A stretch of DNA of 64,000 nucleotides from NCBI GenBank assembly GCA_945643635.1, contig CALZFC010000100.1, positions 987,501-1,051,500 on the forward strand, read 5' to 3'. How positions within the stretch are numbered: the first letter of the stretch is position 1; each line of letters starts with the position of its first letter. The DNA comes from Allodiplogaster sudhausi. Its lineage: Eukaryota; Nematoda; Chromadorea; Rhabditida; Diplogasteridae. Shown here piece after piece: positions 44,901 through 57,500 of the stretch. The notes beneath the pieces were generated by a model that made no database searches, had not been told where the DNA came from, and saw only the letters and a program-made list of their open reading frames with translations. The translations under genes and the position numbers were made by a program.

Positions 44901-46204
44901 CCTCGAGTGAGAGTCTGGCCAGTCCCTCGTCGAGGACGGAGAATACGAGAGCGCCCGCCACCAGGTAGATCGACAGGCAGAACAAGAGCAGAATGTGCGG
45001 GAGGACGAGCCAGTTGAACTGAAGAATTTATTGATTAACCTATTTAATTATTTTTTTATATCGAGTAATGATGTGACCAAATATATTTATATACATAGAG
45101 TAAATAGGCCAAATAAGACTTCCCACAGGAAAGGGAAGAAGTAACAGTGGATTCCCATATGTTGAAGAAGAAGAATAACGTGAAGAAGAAAAAGATCGAT
45201 GCATTTTTCTTAAACTTTCCTACTATCATTTAATACTATCTTGATCAAAATAATATTTTTTTAGATCTTCAGATCGAAATTGAAAGAACGCTAGAGTTTA
45301 AAGAATTAGAATTTTTTGTCGCTGCGCAATCCCAATACGGGGAACACTTATGACGCATCATTGAGCGATAAAAATTATTGATTTATCGATTGATCACAAT
45401 ATCTACGCTTAGATGTTTGCCTGCTTGCAATTAGTTGCGCTAAAGGTAGTACTCCTGTAAAGACTTGTACTATATTTGCGGATGGATACTCGATTCGTCA
45501 GAAAAGTAGGCGAAATGACAATTTGTAGAAAAAGATGATAAATTACAAGAATGATCTCTTCGATAATTAATGACACTGATAATACTGCGAAACGTGAGCA
45601 TCACTGACATATGAAAGGCGTCTCACAAACTTGCTTCTCTCCGGATATCGCACAGAGGTCGTCGTTTCCTTCAAGCGCATTCGGGGTGATGGGGGGACGT
45701 TAATGAGTAATTGTTATTACTAGTATTATTATGCGAGACGATTGAGTGAACGGTTTTCTCCTGTCGAATTTCGCTCCGTTCTTGTTCTGGCTCGGAAACA
45801 AAATGAATTGCCCTCTCTTTCTCTCCCTCTCACTCTCTCTCTCTTGCTCTCCCTCTCTTTCTCTTTCTATTTAGCCCTCTCTCTCTTTCTCTCTCTTTCT
45901 CTCTCGTGGTTGACCAGATTCAGCGTTCATCTCCCCCCGTGACAGTTTAGACACTCTTCTTTAACTGTCTCGAATCTCAAATTCTCAAACCTCCTTCCTC
46001 TCCTTCCCATCCTTGCCCGTATTTTCAGATCGAACGTTAAAGACAGTTTCCTTTAGATTCGTCATCATTTCTTTCTCTCCTTCTCTCCTACTTTTATTCT
46101 GCTAAGTTACTTTCTGTTCTAAGAACTTTTCTCTCTTTCTATCTTCGATCTCTCTCTCTATCTTTCAATCTTTTCTATCTCTCTCGTTCTATCTCTGCCT
46201 CTTT

Positions 46205-46235
<31 letters not shown>

Positions 46236-48184
46236 TCAACGGCAATTTCTCGAGATAATGATAAATTGGAGAACATGGTCTGGCAACCTTTTCGAGTTGC
46301 CGCACGACTTTTTTCTTCACTCCTTTGGCTGTGCCGCATGCGCAGACCGAAACGTTACCTTTTTTCATCCCCAACTTTCTCTTGCCGTCTCTCATCAGCA
46401 GCTTTCCTTGTCACGCTCAGCCACTCCTTCTCTATGGTTTCACTACCTTTGCCTTTTAAACCATCTCTTTCGCCATTTCACTCTACCTCTCTTTCTCTCG
46501 AATGTCTCTCTCACTCTAATTCTCGCTCTCACTCTTGCTCTGTCTCAGTTCTCTCTCACTCGATGTCTCTATCTCATCCCTCTCCCTATAATCCAAACGA
46601 AGAGACAGGTCACACTGCATGGAGGGACCATAAAATTCGGGGGATGCCATCCGATCACATTCTTAAAGTGGCTTTCCTGGAAAGTTCTAATCGTAAGCCA
46701 CCTTGCATAATATCGTCGCATTACCAACATTGCTGTCAATGATAAAGAGTGAGAGCGGAAGAGCATAACTGCAAATTTTTGGAAACATTGGCGGATAATT
46801 ACAAATTAATACGGGAGATATTTAAGGCATTTAATATGATGAATAAAAATACAATGGTTTGAAAAAATACATGAACTTGCTCGTATGCGAAGGCATTGCA
46901 GGAGACAGCAACGAAGACGAGCTCCTTGTTCGACATTGTCGAGATTCAGGGCCTACGAGCAGCCAACTTCACCAACTCAGTCAGCTCTCGGCCCCCGTAA
47001 AATGTAGATGTTTTAGTTACAACATATCTTTATTCAACAAGTGTAAGATATCCACATAATAAGGAACTCAACTGTCAGTGCAATAGGGCGCAATTTAGTT
47101 AAAGGTAAGAGAGTGGAATCTGTTGTTCTATTTATTTCTACTTTTGATCACGTAGTTTTTTTTATTTGAAACCTAGCAGGGACATTTATGCATTTTCATT
47201 ATTCAGTACCATATCAAGTGCAAGGCAAATAAAGAGTACGCAAAAGTAAGAGACCGCACGGAACAATAATGATTTATAGCTTCCTTTTCCCTTCTACTTT
47301 TTTTACACTCTTGCAGTAAGAAAACAAGTTGACTAATTTAATATTGAGCACTTTTTGGCTAGGCATGCTTTTTAGAGATGTTGGGCCCATATTTCTTCTT
47401 TTCCATATTAATCAAGCATATTTCAGTGTTCAACCTCAACTTTCTTCCAAGATTGGTTGCACCAAAAAATTTTTTTTATCGAAATTGGGGCGGTTGGGGA
47501 CGGAGGTCGAGGGCATGGGAAAGGAATGAGGAGAAGGAAGAAGCAACAGGCGTCGAGATATTGCTTGAAAAACATTTCCGATTTCAATTATGGCATGCAG
47601 ATATTGAAATAAATGCGAGTAATCCCTATAACCGCCTCTCTCTTTCTTTCTCCTTTTCTTTCTCTCCACAAACCGGCTTCTATCCTCGATTACTCCTCAA
47701 CGCAGCGGACAAGGGCGAGGAGCTCCTTTGACTGACTGAAAAAAGAGACAGTATGGAGGAGGAAATGACAAGGATATATACATTAAAAAAATTTACGCAA
47801 TAAAATTTCCTACCGATTGAAGACGCTTCAGCTGTTTGAAGACCTTGAAACGGCCGCGTTCTCCCTTCGAGAAGTAGACAAGAATTGACATATTATAAAG
47901 ATTAAGCAAAGTCATCAAAAGGTCAATTGGAAATTAGCCGAAAGATGGAGAAATTAAGATGGACAGAACAGGATATTCACAATAATTAATCTTCAAAATG
48001 GAAGGTGGTTCCACATTTAGACACTCGAAACCTCGGTCGACGGAGCGGAGGCGTCGCCAAAACTGGCGGGGGCGGCAGGAAGGGCCGGAGCCTCAGCGGC
48101 GGCGGACGCAGGGAGCTCGGCGTGGGTAGCGGGCGCCTCGGGAGCCTCCTCGGGGGTGGAGGGGGCAGCAGCGTCGATAGTCAT
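41751..48184 (-). CDS. Two-pore-domain (TWK/K2P) potassium channel
   Basis: Minus-strand exons: 48184-48032 (start MTIDAAAPSTP), 47864-47814, 47731-47694, an unresolved link, 45018-44862, 44107-43953, 43720-43578, 42839-42689, 42582-42538, 42432-42367, 41936-41751 (stop). M1 is LVLPHILLLFCLSIYLVAG, filter 1 is TIGYGNVTP, M2 is FALFGIPFFLLVV. M3 is PVVAIVAFSVLVLAAG, filter 2 is STVGFGDIVP, M4 is VVAYLTIGVALLSSLF. The cytoplasmic tail has LHYLGRRFRGAKDV, KLLEIVAKEF and a charged helix. Splice phases agree from the M1 exon to the end. Two introns use GC donors. The loop between M1 and pore 1 is very short for a K2P. It should set background K+ permeability in excitable cells (family knowledge). 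Confidence 0.9.
41948..41988. repeat. (GA)n microsatellite in the K2P last intron
   Basis: Uninterrupted GA run, on the transcribed strand a (TC)n tract just upstream of the last 3' splice site. Similar runs sit at 42139-42159, 43322-43352 and 43897-43921 in the same gene, and at 46205-46230. Confidence 0.95.
42840..42915 (-). repeat. GGCGCGAATT repeat ending at a K2P 3' splice site
   Basis: Read on the minus strand it contains AAATCACATGCCTTGTCTCA and GGCAAAAATGGCGCGAATTC, then a T-run and TTTTATAG, the acceptor of the pore-2 exon. It is homologous to 60991-61066 and 62067-62148 in the serine palmitoyltransferase gene. A more degenerate copy lies at 44108-44160 (TCAGGCGCAATGGCAGGAATT), directly before the pore-1 exon. 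An antisense copy is near 44236-44275. Confidence 0.75.
46866..46995 (-). other. Possible exon or exon duplicate in the K2P N-terminal region
   Basis: The minus strand has AACAAGGAGCTCGTCTTCGT, similar to the start of the K2P exon at 47731 (TCAAAGGAGCTCCTCGCC). Several frames are open for 25-30 codons and none gives phases that link 47694 to 45018. It may be an alternative exon or a relic. Confidence 0.25.
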
Positions 48185-48958
48185 GGCGAGCGGACGAAAG
48201 AGACGAGTGGACCAGCAAGTGGACGAGAAGAGAGCCGAAGAAGAGCTGTGAGTCAAACGGCCGACCGGAGCTGCTCTTATACTGCCCAATTTTGCACTTT
48301 CCACTCCTTTGCATTTGAACTTTTGGTGCAAATTTCGTAATTTTCCATGATTATTACGAAATATGTTAATAAGTTTAAAGAAAAACTCGTACACTCTCTC
48401 TCAAATCCTCGAAAATTTTGATTCTTGAATTGGTAGTAATAAATACGTAAACAGTATGCGAGGAAAAGCAATGCATCTATTTCAGTCAATTTAATGTTTA
48501 AATGTTTTCTTTGAAAAAAAAAAGATAATTGCGAGTTATATGGATGAAAAACGAACACACAAATTCAGGCTGCATGCATTCGTCTAAATATAGAAACTAT
48601 TGTTGCATTCCGGTAAATTAATCATACTTTTATGAATGATTGTGGTCTGCACGCGATAGGGATAGTTAGAGATAGAGTGAGAGAGAAAAGGGAAAGAGAT
48701 GAGAGACAGAGAGTGAGAGTGAGACAATGAAGGAAAGAGATATACATAAAAAGGGAGCGAAACTTCAAGTCATACATTCGTAAATCATCTTTGCAACTCA
48801 ATGCGAGTTTTCTTACAATCTGCCAACACTCCTGGATGTAAATGAAACCTACTATTTCTATTATGTAAGTATCTATTGCATGGATATGTAGAAAACAAGT
48901 TAGCAAAATGAAAAACTGTTTTTGCAATTTTACAGGTTAGTGAAGTGATATTAGAGGG
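48185..48958. promoter_or_regulatory. Shared upstream region between divergent genes
   Basis: 774 bases between the start of the K2P gene (minus) and the next gene (plus). It contains a GA-rich block (48661-48745) but no element I can name. TTTTGCAATTTTACAG at 48920-48935 looks like a nematode acceptor 23 bases before the plus-strand ATG and could be a trans-splice site. Confidence 0.4.
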
Positions 48959-50760
48959 ATGAGTCGTTCCGTTTATCCCGCATTTACGTGCCCGGAGCGT
49001 GCGTGCCTCGCGACCATGAATCACGCGTACGTCCCCTTTCGTATCCGGGACGGCATCGAGACGGCTGACAAGGTTGTACTGCCGCCGAACAAGTTGTCAT
49101 GTAAGCTGAACATAATTGTCAAGTTTACAAGACAGGGAGTCAATCATACGATTATGTTGAAGAGAGAGATAGAGAGAGAGAGAGAGTGAGAGGGAAAGAG
49201 GTAGAAAAAGATAGTTGTCCAAGATGCCTGCCAGCTGCTGCACGTTCGTGCCGCTCGCTCCCTTCTTGATGCACGCGCCTTCCGTGGAGGACGCGGATGC
49301 TCGTCACTTCTTCGCCTTCAAGAACGCCGTCTGCGTCAGGGACGACGACTCAATCGCATATTTGTATGTATTACTTACATATATTTCATCTTTAATTTCA
49401 CTTTATATTTACGGCGGCAATTTGTAGTCTCGCAAATAATTTTTCAATGACATACATATTTGCAGATGCATCAATAACGGCCGATTTTCAATGATGACTC
49501 TGACGATGAAAGGCGACATTTTTAGCGAAATTGGCGACAGGCTGCTATTTTATTTCTAAGATTTTTTCACTTTTTATATTTATGTACGATCTCACAATCA
49601 GATTACACCACGTGATATCAGAAAAGATAAATAATCATGACAGCTGCTTTTTTTTTAGTTTGAAGGAGCTGAGCCATGAATTAGCAATTCAATGCCAATT
49701 CTAGTCTAGTATAATGAGGAGGAAACTATTACAGTATTCAGTTAAATTTTATTACATAATAATTGACGTTGGTGCTCGTTTGAGGAACTTTCGGGACAGT
49801 CTGGAGGAGCGACTGCGTGACATGGAGAGCATCGCTTCGTTGCGTGCCATTTCACGTAACACCTTTGTCGTGCAACTCTCGCGGACACGCAACATTCAGA
49901 CAGTCCACACGATTTCGACGTGGTCGAGCAAACACATTTTGAAGAATGACATTCCAATGATGGAAGTGTTCCTCTGTAAAGGCACCGGAAATTCATACTT
50001 GAATTCGCGGCTCTCTTTGGAACAAACATGTTTATCGGCTAGGGCAATTGTAAATAGATTTCAGTGCAGTTTTGTGGCTCCTCGAAGCGAGCCACACCCT
50101 TTGAATGCATATGCAGGCGAATGCATCGTACGGTGTGGAAGAAGGAGGTGGAGTATGACGCGGCACGCTTTGAGCAAGGGACGCCTCGTCACGTATTCGA
50201 GCAAGGCATCTTCCACACTTCTGATTCGCCCACTCTCGTCGACAGCATTCTCATGCACTTTATCAATCTTTCAGTTCCGGTTATTGAGCGATTTTGATCA
50301 TTATTTAAATTCATTTTTATGTAATTTGATTGATTTTGATCGATACATATTTCAATTCTCCTGTTATTGATTGACTGTTCTTGATGTGTTTTGTTCCTTA
50401 AAATAGGTTCTTGTTTTTTTTTATATAAATATACATGTTGTTTTCCTCTCACGATCAGACGCATCCGAGTGCTCGAGAGAATCGTAGCCGAGCTGCTGCG
50501 TCTGCCGCTCCAGCCGGGCCCATTGCATCTCACGAGGACTGCCGGGCCACTCCTCGGCATCAGCGCAGCGTGGTCGGTGAGTGCACAGCAAGCCGCAATT
50601 CAAGAATGTTGACTGACAACACAACAACAACAACAACAAAATGAAAAGTGTATGATTCACTGGAAACATTCTTTTAAACTATAATAATAAAAAAAAGCCA
50701 TGTGTTTCGCATTCGAGTTTCATGTTGAGAGCAACATATGTGTCACACAGTTTTCACGCC

Positions 50761-50810
<50 letters not shown>

Positions 50811-51689
50811 GTATGTATAATGGGAGAGAATACAAAACGGAATAACACAGTAATCTATAGCAGCAGCTCTAGCACTAGAAGAGAAGAAGTCGCCGCGTTG
50901 AGGTGGTGCTTGTCGACGCGGCGACAGCCGAATGGATGCTGATTCCGGCAAGCAAGGCATGCAGTAATCGCGAACAGGCGGATGTCGCTATTGTGCCACT
51001 CGCCGACGGCCGCTTCTTCTGCGAAGTCGATGGCGTCGTCTATGCGGTATTTTGAATAATTTCGTCTATGTTTTTTTGTTTTGTTTTCGTTGTTCCATTC
51101 AAGGGAGATAATTCTTTCCTTTTTGACTTTTATAATTCCGGAAGCACTGCGTAGAGTATTTTCGCTATTTTTTTTACATTTTAGGATTTGGTGCTCCATA
51201 ACATCCAAAACAGAGCTTTAAATAATAAATAATATGTTCACGATGAGATGATATAGTCAAAAACATATTAGTAAAATAAAAATAAGTTGATAAAAATAAT
51301 AATTGAAGGGAAGGCGCCATTGTTGCCGCCATTTGCCTTCGCTGTCGGAACTGGCGCGGGCGGCCACTTGGCGCCTTGCCAAGTCGGCTGTCAAGGAGGC
51401 CATCATCGAGAGGGGCGCTTTTGGCAAGGATGACTATGCACGAGAGCTAAGACGAGCTCCTTTAAGCGAGACTGGCAGTGAGCGACGACTTTGCACCAAG
51501 AAGGCGCTCTCCACGCTTGGCCGTAGCGCTGCCAAGGTAGACCGGGGAGTATGGCCTGTTGGTTAAGCTGTATATGTCGTTATCCGGAGCATGCGAGTTC
51601 GAGTCATTCATGGCTCGAAACATTACTGCTTTCAGGCATGCGCTGAGACGTGCAACGACTTGTTCAGTGCCTTCGCAGACGGGCGATGA
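48959..51689 (+). CDS. Unrecognised multi-exon gene
   Basis: Probable exons: 48959-49072 (MSRSVYPAFTCPERAC), 49224-49363 (MPASCCTFVPLAPFLMHAP), 49466-about 49540 (CINNGRFSMMTLTMKGDIF), 49785-49975 (NFRDSLEERLRDMESIAS), 50065-50273 (LQFCGSSKRATPFECICRRM), 50459-50576 (RIRVLERIVAELLRL), 50903-51046 (VVLVDAATAEWMLIPASK), 51309-51536 (LPSLSELARAATWRLAKSA), 51636-51689 (ACAETCNDLFSAFADGR, stop). Phases agree at most junctions. The 49540 donor would be a GC site, and the 50273-50459 junction does not match. About 430 residues, no signal peptide, membrane segment or domain I recognise. Codon use resembles the neighbouring real genes. Confidence 0.6.
50763..50808. repeat. (TA)n microsatellite
   Basis: AT dinucleotide run inside an intron of the unrecognised gene. 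Confidence 0.95.
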
Positions 51690-53733
51690 ACATTCGTCAT
51701 GTGCCCGACAATTTGTTGTGCCGATCAACAACCTACTCTGCACACTCACGCTGATTTATCTTCGACAGTCACTGACATTTATCGCTGCTAGAACGATGCA
51801 CAAATGTTTACTTATTTATCGAACATGAAATAAGGTTTTCAATGTGGCAGCATTAAAATGGGATATGATGGTCGCTCAATTACAAAATCGTAGAAAAAGG
51901 TATGGGTAAAAAGGGTTGCTATCGACGAACACGTCCTAGTAGCTACATACATACATATTAACCTAAGATAATTGTTAGAGTAAAGAACGGGCGCAAAGGT
52001 GTAATGAATGAAAGTAATGAATGATGTTTGTTCTCTTCTTGGTTTGCATGCAGAGGAAAGGCGGATAGCTACGACAAAACAAAAGAGAAAATTGAACCGT
52101 ATTTCTTCAAGGTGAAGAAAAACAGATACATACATGCAAACGAAGCTAAATATGTAGCTATGTTTGTTCACACATAAAGTCATACCTACAAGGATCAAAG
52201 ACCACGGCTACTGTTTTCTGTTCTGCCAAGAAGAAATAGAAACGAGTGAAAGAAGCGAAGATAATAATGATGAATCCTCACCGCCCACCCCCCCCCCCCA
52301 CTCTAACGCCTCGTTTCTTGCTCCATCTCCCACGCCCCTATGTACGGGCTTTGGTTTCGCTTGAACATACATACATACATACATATCATCATCAGTTTCT
52401 CAGGAGTGAAATGTCTTTCCCCTTTCTAACTGCCAAATTTTTCCCCAATCCTTTAGTTCATGCTGCAAGCTTGAAAAAGCAAAGCATAGAGATGCACTTT
52501 GTTCACCTTTCAAGGTCGAATTTAGATGATCTCTCTTTCTTCTCGTTCCCTTTTTTTCTTTCTTTCTCTCTATGTCTTCCACTTTTGTCTTTCTCCCTCT
52601 CTCTATTCCTCTTACTTTTTTGACATTTTCTTTTCTCTTCTCTTTCTTTGCGCACTTTCACTTTTTCTCTTTGCTCTCTTTCTCTCTTTAAATCCCTGAA
52701 ATAGTCCCGTACATTCCACATAGCTTCTTACATCATCCTCGAAAATGAGAAAACTTGTTTTTTTTTTTTTAATTTTAATTCAACAAAACATCAAGAAGGA
52801 AATGAAAGTAATTTGTGCAGTTGTTTATTTGAGAGGATACCGGAGCGGCTGGGGCCAAGGAGAATTCTTAATTTTCAGTTCACGCATACATGTGTACCTA
52901 AACTTGTTCGTTGTGACTGAGTAGGCTGATGTCATGCTATTTCTGTTTCCGTCATTTTCCTCTCTTTCTATCTCTATCTCATTCTCTTACTCTCACGCGA
53001 ATCTTTATCATTCTCCATGAACCATATCGTCGCTCAATCACAAATAAATGCCGCTCCACCTCTAATATCTTCGTCCTGTCAAATTTCTCCGATCGATTCA
53101 GTAATTATCATAATTAATTGGTAAGAAGTATATCGATGTAACATGTGTAGCGATTGCCGGGGATACCTTTGGCTCTTTCAAGTCACACACATTCTACCCC
53201 TGATCCTTCTTATCTCCTTCCTGCTTGCCTGCAAAGGGCCTACGCAACACTCTACGCGAGCTGATAACTAACTCTGGCTGTTAGGTGATGGCTGGGCCGT
53301 CCAGGACAGACCGGACCTTGACAACTTCCGCGTTCGTTTGTAGTTCCTCCAGACGGGGGCGAAAACGTGCATACATTTGTATGTATCGCACACAGTCTCG
53401 TGATTTGAAGACCCCGTCTGGCGGGCCGTATTTTGGAAGTGCCGCCAGTCGAAGGGCCGTGTTTTGGTACTCTCTCCATACTAACGAGCTGTCCCGACGG
53501 GAAATGCCCTGAAGAGAAAGAGAGAGAGAGAGAGAGTGAGAGAGAGAAAGAGAAAGAGAGAGAGCAGGGTGGTTGTGTTAGCGAATATGTCCCCTTTTGG
53601 GGAGCGGCACACTCATCTTATTTCAGTTAGTTCTGTTGATGCACCAAGCTAGAGACACAGAGCAGATGTATGGACATGGTCGAACTCTTCGCCCTAGCCC
53701 GTCAAGCGGCGACCTTCCTCTCTCTCTCTCTCT

Positions 53734-53771
<38 letters not shown>

Positions 53772-54565
53772 ATCTCTCTCTTCCGCTCTCTCGCTCTCTC
53801 GCTCTTTCTCTCTTTCTCTCTCTCTCTCTCTCTTTCTCTATCTCTGACTCTCTCTCTCTCACTTTTCGGCGCCAACAAGCCTAACACCGAAAAAGGCGAT
53901 ATAGTTTGCGTGATCATGAGGGCAAAAGAAAATGAAGATGAAATAAAGAGGACGACGAATAAGAACGAGACAGATTCTATTAAGAGAGGAGATCAGGAGA
54001 TATTTCTCTCATTCTTTCTCTCTTTCTTTCCCTCTTTCTTCTTTTTTCATTCTCTCTCTCTCTCTCTGTCTCTTTTCTCTCTCTGTCTCTCTTTCTCTCT
54101 CCGTCGCTTTCTCTCTTTCTCGTCCTTATTTCCGACTCAACACCTCGCACTATCATTTATACGCGAGCATATTAGCCACTTTTGTCACTTTGCCGTAAAA
54201 CATAACAAAAAAGGGCTCGACTTTCGGCTGCTAATTTTCTGCCGTTCCTCACAACACAAAGTTGCCCCTTTTCGATCGCATTCTAATTCTTTCTTACTAA
54301 TCGGATTACTTTTTTAGTCGATGTCTTTGCGGAGTTCGATAGACCAGTTTTCTAGCCAATGTCAAAATGAGTTCCAGAAAGAAAGGCTCCATTTTTTCCT
54401 ACTTTCTAGATTTTCGGCGAAAGTTTGGTTGTTACCTCATATATGAAAGTAATAATGTTTTCATCATAATATTTTAGAAAGCAAAAAATCATCTGTTTTT
54501 CTTACTGAAATTATTTACAATATTATTATTATATTCATGACCCATTTAAGATTCTTCCCACCCGA
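51690..54565. other. Intergenic, microsatellites and one exon-like stretch
   Basis: Long (TC)n/(GA)n tracts at 53520-53565, 53718-53860 and 54010-54120. ACAT repeats near 52366-52386 and a C-run at 52289. An open stretch at 53412-53512 after TTTGAAG encodes GPYFGSAASRRAVFWYSLHT and ends in a stop; RAVFWYSL is reminiscent of 2-oxoglutarate dioxygenases, but it is too short to assign and no flanking exon supports it. Confidence 0.4.
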
Positions 54566-57500
54566 ATGCGGCAGCGTGGAAAGGGCGTCACCAAGTACAA
54601 CAAATCGCATCGAAATACTCGATCAGACAGGTAGGCCGGAAATTTCGCTAATGTTTCCCTCGGTTTTTATATTTATGCTTTGTTTAATGATAAGTGAATG
54701 TTTTTTTCATGCTTGATTATCTGACATGCCTGTGTCTGGTGACCTTTGGATGAAGAATATTGGCAGAGGAGAAACACACTTCTCTGCCAATATATTCTGA
54801 GAGGTGTCCATCAAACACTCTGCTTTGGACTATAAGAGAGGCGTTCCTTGTGTGATGATAGCATCATTTCTAGCCACTAAGAGTAGCTCTGGGGCCAAGT
54901 AGTCTGCCCTTTGATTCCTGCTCATTAGGAGCTACCGTATCCGCCGCTAGTCAAATGAAGCGCCAAAATCAAGCTTCTCTCGCAACCTGAGATACTGTAA
55001 TTTGCAGCTTTTAATAGATAAATCAATCAATATTTTGAAGCTCATCTTTATAGTACGACTATATTGATAATGATGCAATCGCAGAATTATCATCGTCTGT
55101 TGCGAGTTATGAAAATTAAGTTATACCCCCACGATAACTTTAGTGTGAATTTTTTTTTGAGATGCCAAGTATCGTCCTTTTAATGTAAGCTTTGAAAATA
55201 TATAAATATTTGATCGATCTATTCCTTGCGCAGTTCAACCGAGCGCCAAGATGACGAGGAGCTCCTAGTGAAGTCGGCGAATTCCAAGATGGCTGATAGA
55301 CGGTGCGTTTTTCAGCTTCCATTTGTCACGTTAACGTGCGTCTTTCTAATTTTCAAAATGGGCGCGAGCTAAATATTTCAAGTTTTTTTTGATTTGACGA
55401 TTATTTAACTTACCTATACATCCATAATTTTTTCGTTTAGGAATTATTTGGTGGCTAGGAAAGACACATGCTATTCACCCTGTTCTGCTTTAGAATCTCT
55501 TTTGATGGATTAGCAAATCTTAACGTTACAACAAAAGAAGACTTTCCTCGAAGCGATAATGTTCACTTATTTCATGTCTTCTAGCAGAGAGAAGAGCAGC
55601 AGCTTCATCTGTCGAACGCTGTCCATCTTGTTTGCTGCGGTTTGCGAATGTGCGCGATTTCTCGGCCTAACACGCGACTGCAACGCAGTGGATGAAGATG
55701 TTCGGATGGTCAGCAGCTTTCACATTGATTTGATTTTTTTTATACAAGTTTTGGAGGACCAATTGGAGCTCTTCCAAAACTTGTATTTAAAAAAAGCCTC
55801 TACATAAAACATACACGGAGATTGTTTAATCTCCCATGTCCTTAAAAATCACACGAAATTTTTTTTATTGCGTAGATTATTAATAATCTTTTTGTTTTTG
55901 TTTCAGCCAAGCAGAACAACTTGGCGAAAGCGGAGAAGGCGACATGGAGATGCTTCGAGTGACAAGTTTGTCATCCATATGATTTTCGCTCCATTTCAGC
56001 ACTTTTAATAACACATGCATTATTCTAAAACAACTTTCACACTGAATCCATCGATTTTATCGAGTGTGAAAAAGTCTTCTTTGTTTCAATGTGAACCTTC
56101 GAATAGTAAAGCGCACTCTTCTTCTTCTTCTTCTCGTGGAACCAAGTATTGTATCGAGACGAGAGTACCTGTCAATCAAACAGACAATATTGGCAGGCAG
56201 TAGTAGTCTGCCAGCACGAATCTTTTGTACGGTATGAGTTAAGAGAAAGTATTGGGAGATTACAAGCCAGGTTTTTTCCTATTATTTTTATTTTTCTTTA
56301 ATCTTCTATTCTTTCTCCATTCATTGCAGTAAATCCAAGCGAAGTGCCGAAGTCCCGATGGAATCCAAACAGTAAAATTTACGATTAATTCTGTTCCGCT
56401 AACAAAAAGTTCAATCCAATATGCACTACTAAAAGTGCCTTAGTATTTTCATGCTCAAACCTATAAAATTACTGCATCATGTTACATGACTATACGCACA
56501 ACTGTAATTGTTAATCAGGAAGAAATTCTGCCTACGAACACTCTTCTTTGCCTTCTTGACTTTCATTGTGGACCAGTGTTGGTCGCGCGAACGCTCTGTC
56601 GATATTCAAGGACTTTCTTCAACGACTCTTAAGGTATGAAATCTAAATTTTACTTTACTGCTTACTTAACAATTTACTTTACTTCTTTACTTTCCTTTAC
56701 ACGTAGTAATATTGAATAATTGGTGCTCGAAAATGCTGCAATTTATTAGCCAAATAATTTTTTTTATCAGAAGGAAACTGCAAAAGCGCAGTGTAGGCGA
56801 TGGCCGGCGTCGAGCGAGTACGTGATTTTATTTATGACATCTATCATGCTGCTATTGTTTGTATTACTGCAAAAGAAAGGATCATTTAGTCGGGGAGAGT
56901 GAGGGAAGTGCCTTTTTACCAAATCTAAAAATAAGCCTCTCTTGTCCCTAAACCTCGTTTCGAACCTTCGTCTCCGCATGCCTCTGAGGCCTCTTCACCT
57001 TCTCAGGTCGTCATGGGAGCGTGGCGCGTACCGAAGGGGGCCGCTGCCGCGTCCTCCTCTTCTGACGCGCGTTCTCGTGCGCTTCTCGTTCGTCGTTAAG
57101 ATTGCGTGCGCGCGTATCTCTGACTTCTTCCGTGCCCGCGGTCTCATCTTTGGCGCCGCCGCACAGGAGCGGCCCGAGATGAAGGTAAATCATAAGGCAC
57201 ACCAAACTTTTACTACGGTGCTTGTCACACTAAAAAACGAAAGAATGAGAATACATGTGTGTGTTTTAAAGAAGATATCGCAAAATATGAAACTAAACTA
57301 CACATATACATATATGACAAAATACCATTGAAACAAGAAGAATTTAGGAATTTAATTGACATTTAAGCATGAAGATGAACTTATACGGCTTTTTTTTATA
57401 CAAATCTTCAAACAAAAATTTGAATTAAAAAGTTTAAATGAAAACATTTTGTAACTAACCTTTAAATCGTTGATCATGTGCAGTAATTTCAGTGTGTTTT

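Noticed and set aside
53670..54317. 215-codon plus-strand ORF
   Set aside because: Mostly Ser-Leu repeats from (TC)n microsatellites; no domain and no codon bias outside the repeat.
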